Part shown: piece by piece, positions 35,451 to 35,484 of the stretch | Layout of the letters: the number at the start of each line of letters is the position of its first letter | Numbering within the stretch: position 1 is the first letter of the stretch | Source of the DNA: Paracoccaceae bacterium | GTDB taxonomy: Bacteria > Pseudomonadota > Alphaproteobacteria > Rhodobacterales > Rhodobacteraceae | Direction: 5' to 3' | Assembly: GCA_030950185.1 (NCBI GenBank) | Contig: JAUZRU010000014.1 | Coordinates: 1 to 35,484, forward strand | Length of the DNA: 35,484 nt | The notes under the pieces: generated by a model | Told to the model about the DNA's origin: nothing | Databases searched by the model: none | The model's input: the letters and a program-made list of their open reading frames with translations, nothing else | Position numbers and translations under genes: made by a program

Positions 35451-35484
35451 ATAAAAACATAAAAGCCGGGGATGGAGCCCCGGC
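35448..35484 (-). terminator. Rho-independent terminator of the gene to the right
   Basis: GCCGGGG (35465-35471) and CCCCGGC (35478-35484) form a 7-bp stem with loop ATGGAG, possibly extending past the window edge. On the minus strand it is followed by TTTTATGTTTTTATTTTG, a strong U-tract. It would end a minus-strand transcript coming from the right (probably gcvH) before gcvP. Confidence 0.75.

Noticed and set aside
35317-35484. Possible glycine riboswitch upstream of gcvP
   Set aside because: The leader is taken up by the repeat and a terminator; I see no tandem aptamer layout. Such switches are usually placed before gcvT, which is outside the window.

Overview
The window is a GC-rich, gene-dense stretch of a chromosome from an alphaproteobacterium, most likely a member of the Rhodobacteraceae (Roseobacter/Rhodobacter group). 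The pointers are a short proline--tRNA ligase without an editing insert, an adrenodoxin-type ferredoxin of the FdVI kind, a sulfide:quinone reductase whose three key cysteines fall at the same positions as I recall for Rhodobacter capsulatus, and a dispersed intergenic repeat of a type I associate with this family. The genus cannot be told. I see no tRNA, rRNA, CRISPR array, transposase or phage gene.

Layout. 1-5 kb: the 3' end of a degenerate M48-like membrane protein faces a minus-strand group proS - (repeat) - lolC/E - lolD. 4.6-7 kb: a NuoE-NuoF fusion (diaphorase module of an NAD-linked enzyme) is translationally coupled to a YhhN-type membrane protein. 7.1-8.7 kb: a divergent AlkB-like diiron hydroxylase and a small secreted protein. 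8.7-12.7 kb: xseA and purD diverge around a second repeat copy; a ferredoxin gene is coupled to a secreted FG-GAP protein. 12.7-13.8 kb: a stand-alone OB-fold resembling the C-terminus of DnaE2 and a peptidoglycan-binding lipoprotein. 13.8-17.8 kb: the envelope quality-control operon hflK-hflC-DUF2065-degP. 17.8-20 kb: rpiA-gor, pentose-phosphate and glutathione redox metabolism. 20-23.2 kb: an AidB-type acyl-CoA dehydrogenase homologue and sqr, the latter behind a perfect AT-rich inverted repeat. 23.3-25.5 kb: a BKACE-family enzyme with a class V aminotransferase. 25.7-28.2 kb: a PTP-like phosphatase followed 3 bases later by an MsbA-type ABC exporter. 28.2-29.8 kb: a family 2 glycosyltransferase and ygfZ. 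29.8-32.5 kb: a cytochrome P450 and a canonical AlkB overlapping by 4 bases, behind a palindrome of the FNR/FnrL type. 32.5 kb to the end: gcvP, preceded by a third, half-degenerate repeat and by a terminator for whatever lies to the right.

Most of this is ordinary core metabolism. The points that deserve attention are the oxygenase set (P450+AlkB in one overlapping unit, plus a second AlkB-like protein with all nine ligand histidines), the structured mosaic repeats, the DnaE2-like orphan domain, the M48-like protein that has lost its zinc motif, the NuoEF fusion without a visible catalytic partner, and several palindromes in promoter positions. All functional calls rest on reading motifs by eye; no database search was run.
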